Shown: positions 56,303 through 64,000 of the stretch, piece by piece
Layout of the letters: each line of letters starts with the position of its first letter
Numbering within the stretch: the first letter of the stretch is position 1
Assembly: GCF_000812025.2 (NCBI RefSeq)
Contig: NZ_JWJE02000012.1
Location: 28,494-92,493, forward strand
DNA from: Bacillus thermotolerans
Lineage (GTDB): Bacteria > Bacillota > Bacilli > Bacillales > Domibacillaceae
DNA: 64,000 nucleotides
Direction of reading: 5' to 3'
Notes under the pieces: model-generated
The model's database searches: none
Told to the model about the DNA's origin: nothing
The model's input: only the letters and a program-made list of their open reading frames with translations
Made by a program: the position numbers and the translations under genes

Positions 56303-57283
56303 TTATTTCTTCAATCCTTCTAATTTCTCTAAAGCGGACTGATACTCTTCTTCAGGAAGACTTACGTAACCAACTTCTTCAGAGAGTGTACCTGCATTTT
56401 CGATCATGAATTTCATGTAATCATACACTGCTTCATCTTCTGCCACTGCTTTGTTAGATACATATACAAACAATGGTCTTGATAATGGAGAGTACTCACC
56501 GCTCTCAACTGTTTCATTCGTAGGTTCTACCGGACCTTCTCCACCATCAATTGGAACAACTTTCAAGTTATCTTTATTTTCTGCGTAATAAGCATAACCG
56601 AAGTAACCAAGTGCATTTTTATCGCCCGTTACGCCTTGTACTAATACGTTGTCATCTTCAGAAAGAACGGCATTCTTGTCAATTTGAGCATCTTCTAAAA
56701 TGACTTCATTGAAGTAATCATATGTGCCTGAATCCGTTCCTGGAGAATAGAGCTTGATTTCTTCGTCCGGCCAGCCTTCACGAATATCGGACCACTTCTT
56801 TGTTTCTCCATTGTCTACCCAGATTTTTTTCAACTCATCGACTGTTAAATGATCAACCCAATCGTTTTCTTTATTAACTACAACAGACAGACCATCGTAA
56901 GCCACTTCAAATTCTGTAAAATCAATACCTGCTTCTTCAAGAGCCTTTACCTCCTCCTCTTTAATAGGACGAGAGGCATTGCTTACGTGTGTTTCGCCTG
57001 CAGCAAACTTTTCAAATCCGCCGCCTGTGCCTGACTGGCCAACTGTCACGTTCACACCAGGCTGTTCCATCATATATTCTTCAGCTACAGCTTCCATGAT
57101 TGGGAATACAGTTGAAGAACCATCGACTTGGATCTCCCCTTGAAGCTGCTGATTTTCCTCCCCAGCATTTTCAGCACTGCTTGCACTGTTGTTGTTTCCT
57201 TCCGTCTCAGCACCGCCGCATGCTCCTAGTAATAAAGCGGTACTCATGACTGCTGCTCCTGCGTAGAACTTCACTTTTCTCAT
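56303..57283 (-). CDS. pstS: Phosphate-binding lipoprotein PstS
   Basis: 326 residues. Lipoprotein signal with lipobox LLLGACGG (cysteine near residue 22), a Ser/Asn/Glu-rich tether, then a periplasmic-type binding domain with the phosphate-contact segments IQVDGSSTVFPI, GQSGTGGGFEKF and PGTDSGTYDYF. Delivers phosphate to PstC-PstA. First gene of the operon, behind a PhoP box. Confidence 0.96.
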   Translation of the reverse strand: MRKVKFYAGAAVMSTALLLGACGGAETEGNNNSASSAENAGEENQQLQGEIQVDGSSTVFPIMEAVAEEYMMEQPGVNVTVGQSGTGGGFEKFAAGETHVSNASRPIKEEEVKALEEAGIDFTEFEVAYDGLSVVVNKENDWVDHLTVDELKKIWVDNGETKKWSDIREGWPDEEIKLYSPGTDSGTYDYFNEVILEDAQIDKNAVLSEDDNVLVQGVTGDKNALGYFGYAYYAENKDNLKVVPIDGGEGPVEPTNETVESGEYSPLSRPLFVYVSNKAVAEDEAVYDYMKFMIENAGTLSEEVGYVSLPEEEYQSALEKLEGLKK

Positions 57284-57359
57284 CTCGGTTACTCCCCCTG
57301 ATTACTGTTTGATTTTTTATTTCGTGCTTTTCTTTACAGTAATTAGATTAAGGGATGAC

Positions 57360-57398
57360 TGTTAAAAGGGTTTTAATAGAATGTTAATGTTTTGTAAA
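57360..57398 (-). promoter_or_regulatory. PhoP box of the pst operon
   Basis: Four direct repeats on the minus strand, TTTACA-N5-TTAACA-N5-TTAAAA-N5-TTAACA, with an exact 11-base period, the recognised PhoP-binding pattern of bacilli. It lies about 77 bases before pstS, with AT-rich -10 candidates (TAATCT, TAATTA) about 10-15 bases after. Confidence 0.85.
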
Positions 57399-57476
57399 CT
57401 GTTTTCTACACTTCACGACAAAATTTGACATAATTAACAACCCTTAGGACCTAATACTTTCAAACTATCTTTATAT

Positions 57477-57509
57477 AAAAAAACAGCCCGCTTGAAAGCG
57501 GGCTGTTTT
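57477..57509 (-). terminator. Terminator after pbpA
   Basis: Stem AAAACAGCCCGCTT (57480-57493) with AAGCGGGCTGTTTT (57496-57509), then a T-run on the minus strand. Confidence 0.9.
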
Positions 57510-59682
57510 ATTCTTCCTCATCTCTTTTTTCTTCTTCTGATAGCTGCATTTCTTGTTCTATAATAATATCTGAAGTTTCCGCTGCCATTCTCTCTTCCTT
57601 CAACTCGAAGTATTTGTCTAGTATTTTCCGACCAATTGTATTGTTGATTGGAGTGGAGTAAGCACTACTCTGATAAGCCCAAGGAACAACAACTGAGAAG
57701 GCCACTTCGGGATTATCATACGGAGCATAGCCAACCAGGGTAATATTCCATGTCATTGGCAAAGACTCTCCTCTTTCTAAATACTCCTCCCTCTTCGGTC
57801 CATCATACACACCTTCAGCGGTTCCCGTTTTTCCGGCCGGCTGATAAGAGGCTCCACCGAAGTATCTGGCAGCCGTTCCCTGCGAGCTTCCCATTACCAT
57901 TCGGAAGCCTTCCTGTACCCGTTCGATTTCACTTTCCGTGGCATCCAGCCGGTTTAACACTTGAGGATGAATATCTTCGACAAGCGATCCAATCTTTCCT
58001 GTTTCAGATGCTGGTTCGTGAATCGATTTAACGATATGAGGCTTCATGCGATTTCCGCCATTGGCAATGGTAGATACGTACTGCGCAAGCTGCAGTGGCG
58101 TATACGTATCAAACTGTCCAATCGCGTAGTCCAGCACAAGACCAGGCTGCGTGATTTTCCCCTGGTAGCCGGTCTGCTCGTTTGGCAGATCAATGCCTGT
58201 ACGGACGCCTAAACCAAATTGTCCGAAGTAACGCCGCATTGTCATGATGACTTGCTGTGCATCCATTCTTAATGACATGTTCGGACGGTATTCCGTGTTT
58301 CCAATCTTCATCGCTGTTTTATACATATATACGTTAGAAGAGCGCATTAGCGCATAATGGTCGTTCACTCTCATCGCCCCGCCCCGGTTAAACCAGGAAC
58401 TTTTTGATGGAGTGCCGGCAAGCTTGATTGGTTCGTCTATGAAGGTATGCCCCGGCTCAATCGCATCTGCCATAAATCCCGTCAATACGGTCGCACCCTT
58501 TACAACGGACCCCATCGTATAAGAAGTTGTAATATTACCGAGCGCGAAGTCCCTCATCTCCGCTTTTCCATCTTCGTTAACATGATATTGCTTTCCTGCA
58601 AGTGCCAGTATTTCGCCCGTGTTTGGATCCATCATCGTCACAAAAGCCCGGTCAAGAAGCGGGTGTCCCGGCTGGCTTTTTGCTCTCCAAAGCTCTTCCT
58701 CAATAATTTTCTCTACAGCCAGCTGCAGGTCCATATCGATGGTCAGCATGAGATCATTCCCCCGCTGTCCTTCACGAATGATTTGTGAATCCAGGATATT
58801 ACCAGACTTATCCGTCACATTCTTCACTTTTGTTTTTTGGCCGCGCAGCACTTCTTCATATTGGTACTCAATATAACTCGTGCCAACCCGGTCATTACGG
58901 CTGTAATCTCTAGAAAGATAGAAATCTATCATTTCTTTCGGAAGCCCTTCACGGGAAGAAGAGATATTACCAAGCACGGTTCTTAATGTTTCATCATATG
59001 CATACGCCCGCTCCCAGTCCGTTGTCGTATTCACTCCAGGGAGAGAGCTGAGATTCTCACTAACGAGCGCATACTCTTTTTGTGTGACACCTTTATTCTT
59101 TACGATTTGTGGAGTCATCGCATAACCCGAGGTAAATTCCCGGTAGATCGCTAATATTTCCAATTCCTCTGCGGATAAAGATTGCAGCTCTTCCTCCGTA
59201 ATCCGATCAAGCTGCAGCTGATAAAGATCGTCCTCGGAAATCTCTCCCTCTTCATAGCGTGTCCATTCCTTTTCCGTTACTTTTGCTTTAGCAGCCTCTT
59301 CATTCTTCATGATCCAGAAATCTTTCTTGTCTCGTTCCGTCACCTGATCTGTTTCCTTCTCGATCAGCTTCGCCAGCTTAGCGGCTGTTTCCAGCATTTC
59401 TTCCTGGGAGGCTCCTTTTTTTCGTGTATACGTGATTGCGTTTTGCGGCACATTATCCACGATAATCTGACCTTCGCGATCATAAATTTTTCCACGCGGC
59501 ACACTCGTATTGACAGTTACGTTTTCTGTTCGCTCAATTTTTCGCTGATAATCTTCTCCTTGGACAATCTGTACGATGCCCAGCCTGAAAATTAAAACAG
59601 AAAAAAGCAAAAAGACAACGAAAAACATCATGTTCATCCGAATGGAAACACGAGTTTTCTTTTTTCTCTTTGTTTTTTTCAC
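57508..59682 (-). CDS. pbpA: Class B penicillin-binding transpeptidase (PBP2A/PbpA type)
   Basis: 724 residues. A short basic cytoplasmic start, one membrane anchor (about 17-40), a dimerisation/pedestal domain (about 55-320) with VPRGKIYDREGQIIVDN, and a transpeptidase domain with the active-site SVVK in YTMGSVVKGATV, the SxN motif RSSNVYMY and KTGTAEG. It crosslinks peptidoglycan during side-wall elongation in the related B. subtilis enzyme. The C-terminal tail is strongly acidic (EEKRDEEE). It lies between pst and yqgE as in B. subtilis. Confidence 0.95.
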   Translation of the reverse strand: MKKTKRKKKTRVSIRMNMMFFVVFLLFSVLIFRLGIVQIVQGEDYQRKIERTENVTVNTSVPRGKIYDREGQIIVDNVPQNAITYTRKKGASQEEMLETAAKLAKLIEKETDQVTERDKKDFWIMKNEEAAKAKVTEKEWTRYEEGEISEDDLYQLQLDRITEEELQSLSAEELEILAIYREFTSGYAMTPQIVKNKGVTQKEYALVSENLSSLPGVNTTTDWERAYAYDETLRTVLGNISSSREGLPKEMIDFYLSRDYSRNDRVGTSYIEYQYEEVLRGQKTKVKNVTDKSGNILDSQIIREGQRGNDLMLTIDMDLQLAVEKIIEEELWRAKSQPGHPLLDRAFVTMMDPNTGEILALAGKQYHVNEDGKAEMRDFALGNITTSYTMGSVVKGATVLTGFMADAIEPGHTFIDEPIKLAGTPSKSSWFNRGGAMRVNDHYALMRSSNVYMYKTAMKIGNTEYRPNMSLRMDAQQVIMTMRRYFGQFGLGVRTGIDLPNEQTGYQGKITQPGLVLDYAIGQFDTYTPLQLAQYVSTIANGGNRMKPHIVKSIHEPASETGKIGSLVEDIHPQVLNRLDATESEIERVQEGFRMVMGSSQGTAARYFGGASYQPAGKTGTAEGVYDGPKREEYLERGESLPMTWNITLVGYAPYDNPEVAFSVVVPWAYQSSAYSTPINNTIGRKILDKYFELKEERMAAETSDIIIEQEMQLSEEEKRDEEE

Positions 59683-59764
59683 TAGTCACTACCCTCTCCA
59701 TTAAAAATTATTCATTCCCTACTATTTTAAACAACTCCGGATATTTTTTCTATACACAGCTCTC

Positions 59765-59806
59765 CAAAAAACAAGAGACTTATCAGCCGTTCACTAAGTC
59801 TCTTGT
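59765..59806 (-). terminator. Terminator after the MFS transporter gene
   Basis: Stem ACAAGAGACTTA (59771-59782) with TAAGTCTCTTGT (59795-59806), then TTTTTT on the minus strand. Confidence 0.8.
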
Positions 59807-61021
59807 CTTTGGAAGGCTTACTTTTCGAATGCAGAAGTAAATCAAAGTATGCCCCGCTTCTAATGCGACTAAAAGAATCGGGATGCTTTCTTTTTCGTCA
59901 AACAATGTAATGGCTACAATAAATGCGAGTATAGAAACGATTCTTCCCGCATTGACGAAAATCTCCCGAACGACCATATATTCTACACGCTGGTCTGCTG
60001 CATGACGGCTCTTTCCTATCACATCATAGGTCATGGAAGAGTAGGGAACTAACAGAAACGGGTAAGCCAAAGCAATGATGGCTCCGTATATTAACAGCTT
60101 GGCAAAGGTCAGCCCAGTTAAGAGGATAAACAAGGACAAAAACAAAACCATTCCCCCAAGAAAAATTGTCCTTTTCCTGTAAGGTTTCTTTACGAGCCTT
60201 ACAGCAAGAAAGTAGCTAAAGAACGATATCCCTGAATATACGAGCCCGTACGTGCCAAGTGCCAACTCACTGTTTGTGGTAATAAAAACAAAAACAGAGA
60301 TAATAAACACAAAAACGCCCTCTCTAAGCCCTTGAAAAAAGTGAGCGTTTAATATGCGGCGCCAATCATCGTACGTATGCCGTTCCTTCCACACTGCCCG
60401 CAGCCGAAATTGCCCATGGGCTGGGCGACGCTTAAGAAACAGGCTCAAAATCACAGCAATGACAAAACAGCTGAGCGATAAGCTGAAAACAATGAAGTAG
60501 CCTGTGGTAGAAGCGAAGCGGCTAATGATGAAACCGGCCAGCATGGGGCCAATCATGCCTCCGGCTGAGAAGAGTGATCCGAAAAATCCATTAAAGAAAT
60601 CTCTTGTCTCCGGCTCAGTAATCTCAAATGTTAATACGTTGTAGGCTAACCAGAAGAAGCCATAGCCGATCCCAAGCAAAGCTCCGAGCAAGACAAGCCA
60701 ATCCGACGCTTGACTGCCGATAAACAGAACGGTTAAGTAAAAAACACTGAGAAAGATAACTCCCATCCTTAAAACAATGACACGATCTACCTTCTTTGCG
60801 CATTTGCCTGCAGCCAGGAAGGCCAGCGGCTGGAAAATAACAGCTGTTAAATTATAAATGGCCAAATCAATGAATTGGCCTGATTGCTTCCATAGAAAAA
60901 TATTAACGAATGTGTTGGATAAGGCTGCACTTAACGAATACAATCCCCCGATAAACAGCAGCAGTCCTAAATCTCTCGTCAAATCTAACTGGCCAAACAT
61001 CTTTCGGACGGACAACAACAA
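59783..61021 (-). CDS. yqgE: Major facilitator superfamily transporter YqgE
   Basis: 412 residues with about twelve membrane segments and a basic central loop (KRRPAHGQFRLRAVWKERHTYDD). It starts at one of three consecutive TTG codons behind GGGGGAAG. A member of the sugar-efflux-like MFS group; substrate unknown. Same position between pbpA and sodA as in B. subtilis. Confidence 0.88.
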   Translation of the reverse strand: MLLSVRKMFGQLDLTRDLGLLLFIGGLYSLSAALSNTFVNIFLWKQSGQFIDLAIYNLTAVIFQPLAFLAAGKCAKKVDRVIVLRMGVIFLSVFYLTVLFIGSQASDWLVLLGALLGIGYGFFWLAYNVLTFEITEPETRDFFNGFFGSLFSAGGMIGPMLAGFIISRFASTTGYFIVFSLSLSCFVIAVILSLFLKRRPAHGQFRLRAVWKERHTYDDWRRILNAHFFQGLREGVFVFIISVFVFITTNSELALGTYGLVYSGISFFSYFLAVRLVKKPYRKRTIFLGGMVLFLSLFILLTGLTFAKLLIYGAIIALAYPFLLVPYSSMTYDVIGKSRHAADQRVEYMVVREIFVNAGRIVSILAFIVAITLFDEKESIPILLVALEAGHTLIYFCIRKVSLPKTRDLVNG

Positions 61022-61083
61022 TGAACTTCCCCCTTCCTCCTTACTTAGCGTTTGGAGAAGCAGAAGAAGTTATGCAAAAAAAG

Positions 61084-61112
61084 AAAAACCGGACCTTTAA
61101 AAAGTCCGGTTT
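61084..61112 (-). terminator. Terminator after sodA
   Basis: Stem AAACCGGAC (61086-61094) / GTCCGGTTT (61104-61112), followed on the minus strand by TTCTTTTTTTGC. Confidence 0.8.
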
Positions 61113-61118
61113 CGCGTA

Positions 61119-61727
61119 TTATTTTGCTTGGTCGTAGCGCTTAGCTACTTCGTCCCAGTTTACTACATTCCAGAATGCATTGATGTAATCAGGGCGACGG
61201 TTTTGATAGTTCAGATAGTAAGCATGCTCCCAAACGTCCAAGCCAAGGACTGGTGTTTTGCCTTCCATGATTGGAGAGTCTTGGTTTGGCGTGCTTGTTA
61301 CCTCTAGCTCACCGTTGTTCACAACAAGCCATGCCCAGCCAGAACCAAAGCGGCCAGCAGCTGCTGCTGCGAATTCATCTTTAAATTTATCAAAGCTTCC
61401 AAATTTGCTGCTGATCGCATCCGCTAACGCGCCAGTTGGCTCGCCACCGCCATTTGGAGAAAGCAATTGCCAGAATAAAGAGTGGTTCGCATGTCCGCCG
61501 CCATTGTTGCGCACAGCTGTACGGATAGATTCTGGAACCGCATCAAGGTTAGCGATTACTTCTTCAACAGATTTGTTAGCTAACTCATCTTGTCCTTGAA
61601 GAGCATCGTTTAGCTTTGTTACGTACGTGTTGTGATGTTTTGTGTGGTGAATGTTCATTGTTTCCTTGTCAATATGAGGCTCTAATGCATCATATGCGTA
61701 AGGTAGTTCAGGTAATTGGAATGCCAT
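61119..61727 (-). CDS. sodA: Manganese superoxide dismutase
   Basis: Dismutates superoxide. 202 residues with the four metal ligands: His in [13 protein letters not shown], His in [10 protein letters not shown], and Asp and His in [22 protein letters not shown] precedes the ATG. Motif GAFGS-like choices favour Mn over Fe, typical for bacilli. It stands alone with its own promoter and terminator. Confidence 0.97.
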   Translation of the reverse strand: MAFQLPELPYAYDALEPHIDKETMNIHHTKHHNTYVTKLNDALQGQDELANKSVEEVIANLDAVPESIRTAVRNNGGGHANHSLFWQLLSPNGGGEPTGALADAISSKFGSFDKFKDEFAAAAAGRFGSGWAWLVVNNGELEVTSTPNQDSPIMEGKTPVLGLDVWEHAYYLNYQNRRPDYINAFWNVVNWDEVAKRYDQAK

Positions 61728-61771
61728 GATAAATTTCCTCCCTATGTAAGTATTTTGCTACTTGCAAATAA

Positions 61772-61800
61772 AGAGTAACAAAAATAAAGAAGCGAATCAA
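61772..61800 (-). promoter_or_regulatory. Sigma-A promoter for sodA
   Basis: TTGATT (61800-61795) and TACTCT (61777-61772), 17 bases apart, about 45 bases before the start codon. Confidence 0.5.
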
Positions 61801-61907
61801 TGATAATGCTTGTGTAATGTGCGAAAACTCTGTTAAGTGTCGTGCTGCCTTTCTTCCTGGATACATCATTACAAAATTTCGCAAAAAATGGCTTCCCTCT
61901 TCTATAT

Positions 61908-61946
61908 AAAAAAGCGAATCCCTCTCTTGAATAAGAGGAATTCGCT
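61908..61946 (-). terminator. Terminator after the Na/Pi cotransporter gene
   Basis: Stem AGCGAAT-C-CCTCT with AGAGG-A-ATTCGCT, followed on the minus strand by TTTTTTATAT. Confidence 0.75.
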
Positions 61947-61962
61947 AAGTTTCATATATGGC

Positions 61963-62418
61963 TTATTCTGCATCCCTGATTCCGAGGATCGCTTCTGCAA
62001 TGTTAACGGCATGGTCTCCCATACGCTCTAAGTTGCTGACAATATCCACGAAGACGATACCCGCTTGTCCCGAACATACTCCCTCATTCATACGGAGGAT
62101 ATGCTGTTTACGCAGTTTTCTTTCCATTTTATCAATTAAGTCTTCTTTCTTCGTTACCTCACGGGCTAGATCCAAGTCGTTCGTGTCTAGCGCTTTAATG
62201 GCTTCGTTAACAGATGAAGTGGTCAATGCGAACATTTCTTCCAAATCAGCCATCGCCTGATCAGTAATCTTCACCTTGTTTGCCTGTTGATAATCGACCA
62301 GTTCAATGATGTTTTCAGCATGATCCCCGATCCGCTCAATATCACGAACCGCATCTGCCAGCATATTGTGTCTGTCCAGTTCCACAGAAGAAAGAGAAGT
62401 CCCTGACAACTTAATCAA
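61963..62418 (-). pseudogene. Na/Pi cotransporter family gene, 3' fragment (PhoU domain), disrupted by an IS
   Basis: 151 codons of a C-terminal PhoU-like helical domain: RHNMLADAVRDIERIGDHAE and FVDIVSNLERMGDHAVNIAE. These two repeats are typical for the tail of Na/phosphate cotransporters (COG1283) found beside sodA in bacilli; a free PhoU is less likely. The frame ends abruptly at the left end of the insertion sequence, and the first half must lie beyond the window. The frame stays open for 50 codons into the IS, so a hybrid start at 62568 is formally possible but has no family meaning. Confidence 0.8.
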
Positions 62419-62442
62419 AGGCTGTTTTCGCAAACTTTGTTG
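62419..62442 (+). repeat. Left terminal inverted repeat of the IS
   Basis: The 24 bases match the complement of 63977-64000 at 20 positions, the first 12 (AGGCTGTTTTCG) perfectly. Confidence 0.85.
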
Positions 62443-62474
62443 TTTTTTATAGAAATAATATAAATTGAATCTTC

Positions 62475-62483
62475 TGTTATAAT
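62475..62483 (+). promoter_or_regulatory. Extended -10 promoter of the IS passenger gene
   Basis: TGTTATAAT is a perfect extended -10; no good -35 is seen 17 bases upstream. It precedes the passenger start by 75 bases. Confidence 0.6.
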
Positions 62484-62490
62484 ATATATA

Positions 62491-62530
62491 AAGAAATACG
62501 AAACTTCTTACCTTTTCAAACGTATTTCTT
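62491..62530. repeat. Perfect inverted repeat in the passenger gene leader
   Basis: AAGAAATACG (62491-62500) and CGTATTTCTT (62521-62530) around 20 bases. It starts seven bases after the -10 and ends 28 bases before the start codon, so it could be an operator or an RNA hairpin. Confidence 0.6.
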
Positions 62531-62558
62531 GTAGACACTTTTATAGAGGAGGGATTGT

Positions 62559-62858
62559 TTGAAAGCATTATTTTATTTGTTCATCTTCGCTTTCCTTGTT
62601 TTCATACAACTTTTTCCGTTTCGAAAAATAGTGACGGGAGAGCATATAGGTGAAAATTTAAAAAAACTCAAGAAACATCAATGGTTCAAGGACTATCTGA
62701 ATAATGAAGAATATAAGAATCTAATCGTTCACAACGAGAATGTCCGTAAAACTATTGGTAGTTTTAATACCAACAAACTTGGTAGAGAATCCTATTTAGT
62801 TAAGTGCAAAAAGAAGTTGAACCAAGTCTTAGTTAGAGAACTGCATAGTGCAAACTAA
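62559..62858 (+). CDS. Hypothetical small membrane-anchored protein (IS passenger)
   Basis: 99 residues of unknown family: one hydrophobic N-terminal segment (about 2-21, ALFYLFIFAFLVFIQLFPF) followed by a basic, helical, soluble part rich in Lys and Asn (KKLKKHQWFKDYLNNEEY). It starts at TTG with GGAGGG five bases upstream. It is not part of the transposition machinery of the family as known, and reads in the opposite direction to the transposase. It has its own promoter and a terminator, so expression seems likely. Confidence 0.65.
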   Translation: MKALFYLFIFAFLVFIQLFPFRKIVTGEHIGENLKKLKKHQWFKDYLNNEEYKNLIVHNENVRKTIGSFNTNKLGRESYLVKCKKKLNQVLVRELHSAN

Positions 62859-62885
62859 GCAGAAATTGAAAAGAACTAATTTCTG

Positions 62886-62914
62886 AAAAAGACCTCAGCG
62901 AAGAGGTCTTTTTT
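62886..62914. terminator. Bidirectional terminator between passenger and transposase genes
   Basis: Stem AAAAAGACCTC (62886-62896) with GAGGTCTTTTT (from 62903), flanked by A and T runs on each side. Confidence 0.85.
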
Positions 62915-63920
62915 ATGCACCCCTTAACATCTGGACAGTTTTATAATTTGACTTTTGACACGCTGAAACAAGCATTCGCTCTACCTGTTTATCGAATGCT
63001 AAATCCTTGCTTAAATCAAGCCAACGAAACCAATAAAGGTAGTTATCCAAGTATTTAGTCGCTACACCTTGAAAACGCTCCATCCATCCCTTCAGACGGC
63101 TGTGAGAGTTATTTACGTGTTGGATATGATAGATACCTTTCTTGACACGTTGTTTTTGGCGTTCATTGACAGTTTCGTGTAGTAAACCTTTGAGTTTAGC
63201 AAACCTCTTATAATTGGTTGCAGTATCTGTACATAACAAAGCAGACGGGTGAATATGCTTACCTATCACATCATCAATTTCTTCAGCCTTAACACGTCCC
63301 GTTCCTGCTTTTCGAGCAATAAGGTTTCCGTTGCGGTCTTGTGCCACTACCACAGCAATTTTAGAGTTAGAAATTCCTCTCTTTTTGTCCTTTTCTCCAC
63401 GCTTCTTTGCTTTCCTATGTGAGACTTCACGACCTTTTAAAGACTCACGAAAGAAGGTTTCGTCACTTTCAACTATCCCTTGTAGTTGATTAAATCCAAG
63501 ACTGCCTAATGCGTTCAAGATTTTATGTCTCCAATAAAATGCAGTGGATATGTGTATTTGTAGACGTTTAGCGATTTTGGGTAGAGTGTAGCCTTCTACC
63601 ATTAGTTCAATGTATGTTACCCATTTTTCAGGGTATCGTGAGCCTGAAAACGGAGTATTAGTCATATCATTGAAAGACTTTCCACAATCCTTACATAGAT
63701 AGCGTTGTCTTGACCTATATTTACCATTACGTTTCACAGACATACTGCCACAATGAACACAAGCCATACCCGAAGCAAACCGAGCCTCACGAATGGTTTT
63801 GAGCAATTTAGTGATTTTGTCTGGTTCTTCTGGAAATAAATCCTGTTTCATAGCGGTAAACAACGCTAACTGCTCTGATTTAGTTAAATCGCTGAAATCT
63901 TCATATACATCTTTCCACAT
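62913..63920 (-). CDS. IS1595 family transposase
   Basis: 335 residues. N-terminal zinc ribbon CVHCGSMSVKRNGKYRSRQR with a second pair CKDCGKSF (about 55-85), a helix-turn-helix (YTLPKIAKRLQIHISTAFYWR), and the ISXO2-like catalytic domain: first Asp in VESDETFF, second Asp in LLCTDTATNYK, third position in HVNNSHSRLKGW, where Asn or His stands instead of Glu. It ends YLYWFRWLDLSKD plus a tail. AGGAGG lies eight bases before the ATG. Full length with no frameshift, so probably active. Confidence 0.92.
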   Translation of the reverse strand: MWKDVYEDFSDLTKSEQLALFTAMKQDLFPEEPDKITKLLKTIREARFASGMACVHCGSMSVKRNGKYRSRQRYLCKDCGKSFNDMTNTPFSGSRYPEKWVTYIELMVEGYTLPKIAKRLQIHISTAFYWRHKILNALGSLGFNQLQGIVESDETFFRESLKGREVSHRKAKKRGEKDKKRGISNSKIAVVVAQDRNGNLIARKAGTGRVKAEEIDDVIGKHIHPSALLCTDTATNYKRFAKLKGLLHETVNERQKQRVKKGIYHIQHVNNSHSRLKGWMERFQGVATKYLDNYLYWFRWLDLSKDLAFDKQVERMLVSACQKSNYKTVQMLRGA

Positions 63921-63941
63921 ACTGAACGCCTCCTAAACCCT

Positions 63942-63971
63942 ATTATACAAGCCTTCTACAAGTTTGGTCAA
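63942..63971 (-). promoter_or_regulatory. Promoter of the transposase gene
   Basis: TTGACC (63971-63966) and a perfect TATAAT (63947-63942), 18 bases apart, located between the right inverted repeat and the start codon. Confidence 0.65.
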
Positions 63972-63976
63972 GAAAG

Positions 63977-64000
63977 CAACAATCTATACGAAAACAGCCT
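63977..64000 (-). repeat. Right terminal inverted repeat of the IS
   Basis: The complement reads AGGCTGTTTTCGTATAGATT and continues to match the left end at 20 of 24 positions. The outer edge coincides with the window end, so one or more further bases may belong to it. Confidence 0.8.

Larger units (their letters stand above)
62419..64000 (-). mobile_element. IS1595-family insertion sequence with passenger gene
   Basis: Ends are marked by inverted repeats starting AGGCTGTTTTCG at 62419 and, complementary, ending at 64000, the last base of the window. It contains an IS1595-type transposase and a 99-residue passenger gene in the opposite direction with a shared terminator, 1582 bases in all. 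It interrupts the Na/Pi cotransporter gene. The left flank TTAATCAA (62411-62418) would be the eight-base target duplication if repeated beyond 64000. Confidence 0.85.

Noticed and set aside
1..64000. CRISPR arrays, tRNA or rRNA genes, prophage or defence islands
   Set aside because: No regularly spaced repeats, cloverleaf sequences or recognisable defence genes were seen; the only mobile element is the IS at the right end.

Overview
The window reads as chromosomal core sequence of an endospore-forming member of the Bacillaceae (Firmicutes). It carries spo0A, spoIVB and the complete eight-gene spoIIIA operon, a complete comG competence-pilus operon, two-gene glycine decarboxylase subunits, a lipoteichoic acid synthase, and a gene order that closely follows the yqi-yqh-yqg region of Bacillus subtilis. 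I cannot name the species. Most genes run on the minus strand.

Layout. 1-3118: leucine dehydrogenase (cut by the window start) behind a sigma-54 promoter, and its likely activator bkdR. 3243-4301: a DUF2627 membrane protein and a glycerophosphodiester phosphodiesterase. 4794-10071: spo0A, spoIVB, an MgtC-family gene, recN and argR. 10334-17740: tlyA-type methyltransferase, dxs, ispA, xseB, xseA, folD, nusB and an Asp23-family gene (isoprenoid precursors, DNA repair, one-carbon metabolism, transcription). 17743-19642: accC and accB for fatty-acid synthesis. 19843-24981: spoIIIAA to spoIIIAH. 25127-30539: an acyl-CoA-dehydrogenase-like gene, efp, a Xaa-Pro peptidase, aroQ, yqhR, yqhQ and yqhP. 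30548-35885: patatin-like yqhO, the B12-dependent ribonucleotide reductase nrdJ with an NrdR-type palindrome, lipM and a rhodanese. 35916-40172: gcvPB, gcvPA and gcvT under a tandem glycine riboswitch. 40330-42959: helicase yqhH, yqhG, yqzE. 43021-47002: comGG to comGA. 47178-53315: small membrane proteins, a metallo-hydrolase, ltaS, yqgQ, a rhomboid protease, 5-formyltetrahydrofolate cyclo-ligase and ribosomal protein L33. 53546-57283: the pst phosphate transporter behind a four-repeat PhoP box. 57508-61727: PBP2-type transpeptidase, an MFS transporter and sodA. 61963-64000: the 3' end of a Na/Pi cotransporter gene interrupted by an IS1595-family insertion sequence that fills the rest of the window.

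Functional themes: branched-chain amino acid catabolism, sporulation initiation and forespore-mother cell communication, DNA uptake, lipoate and glycine cleavage (lipM next to gcv), and phosphate acquisition. Departures from the expected order are an MgtC gene between spoIVB and recN, an acyl-CoA-dehydrogenase-like gene between spoIIIAA and efp, nrdJ where B. subtilis has mntR, no sinIR/tasA block between yqhG and yqzE, and no glcK beside yqgQ.

I found no convincing unknown multi-gene system. The points most worth a second look are the insertion sequence with a passenger gene and a leader inverted repeat, the ATT start apparently used by spoIIIAD, the 30-base NrdR-type palindrome before nrdJ, a three-cysteine L33, and a rhomboid protease without its usual TPR tail. 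Function calls rest on recognising protein families by eye; no searches were run.
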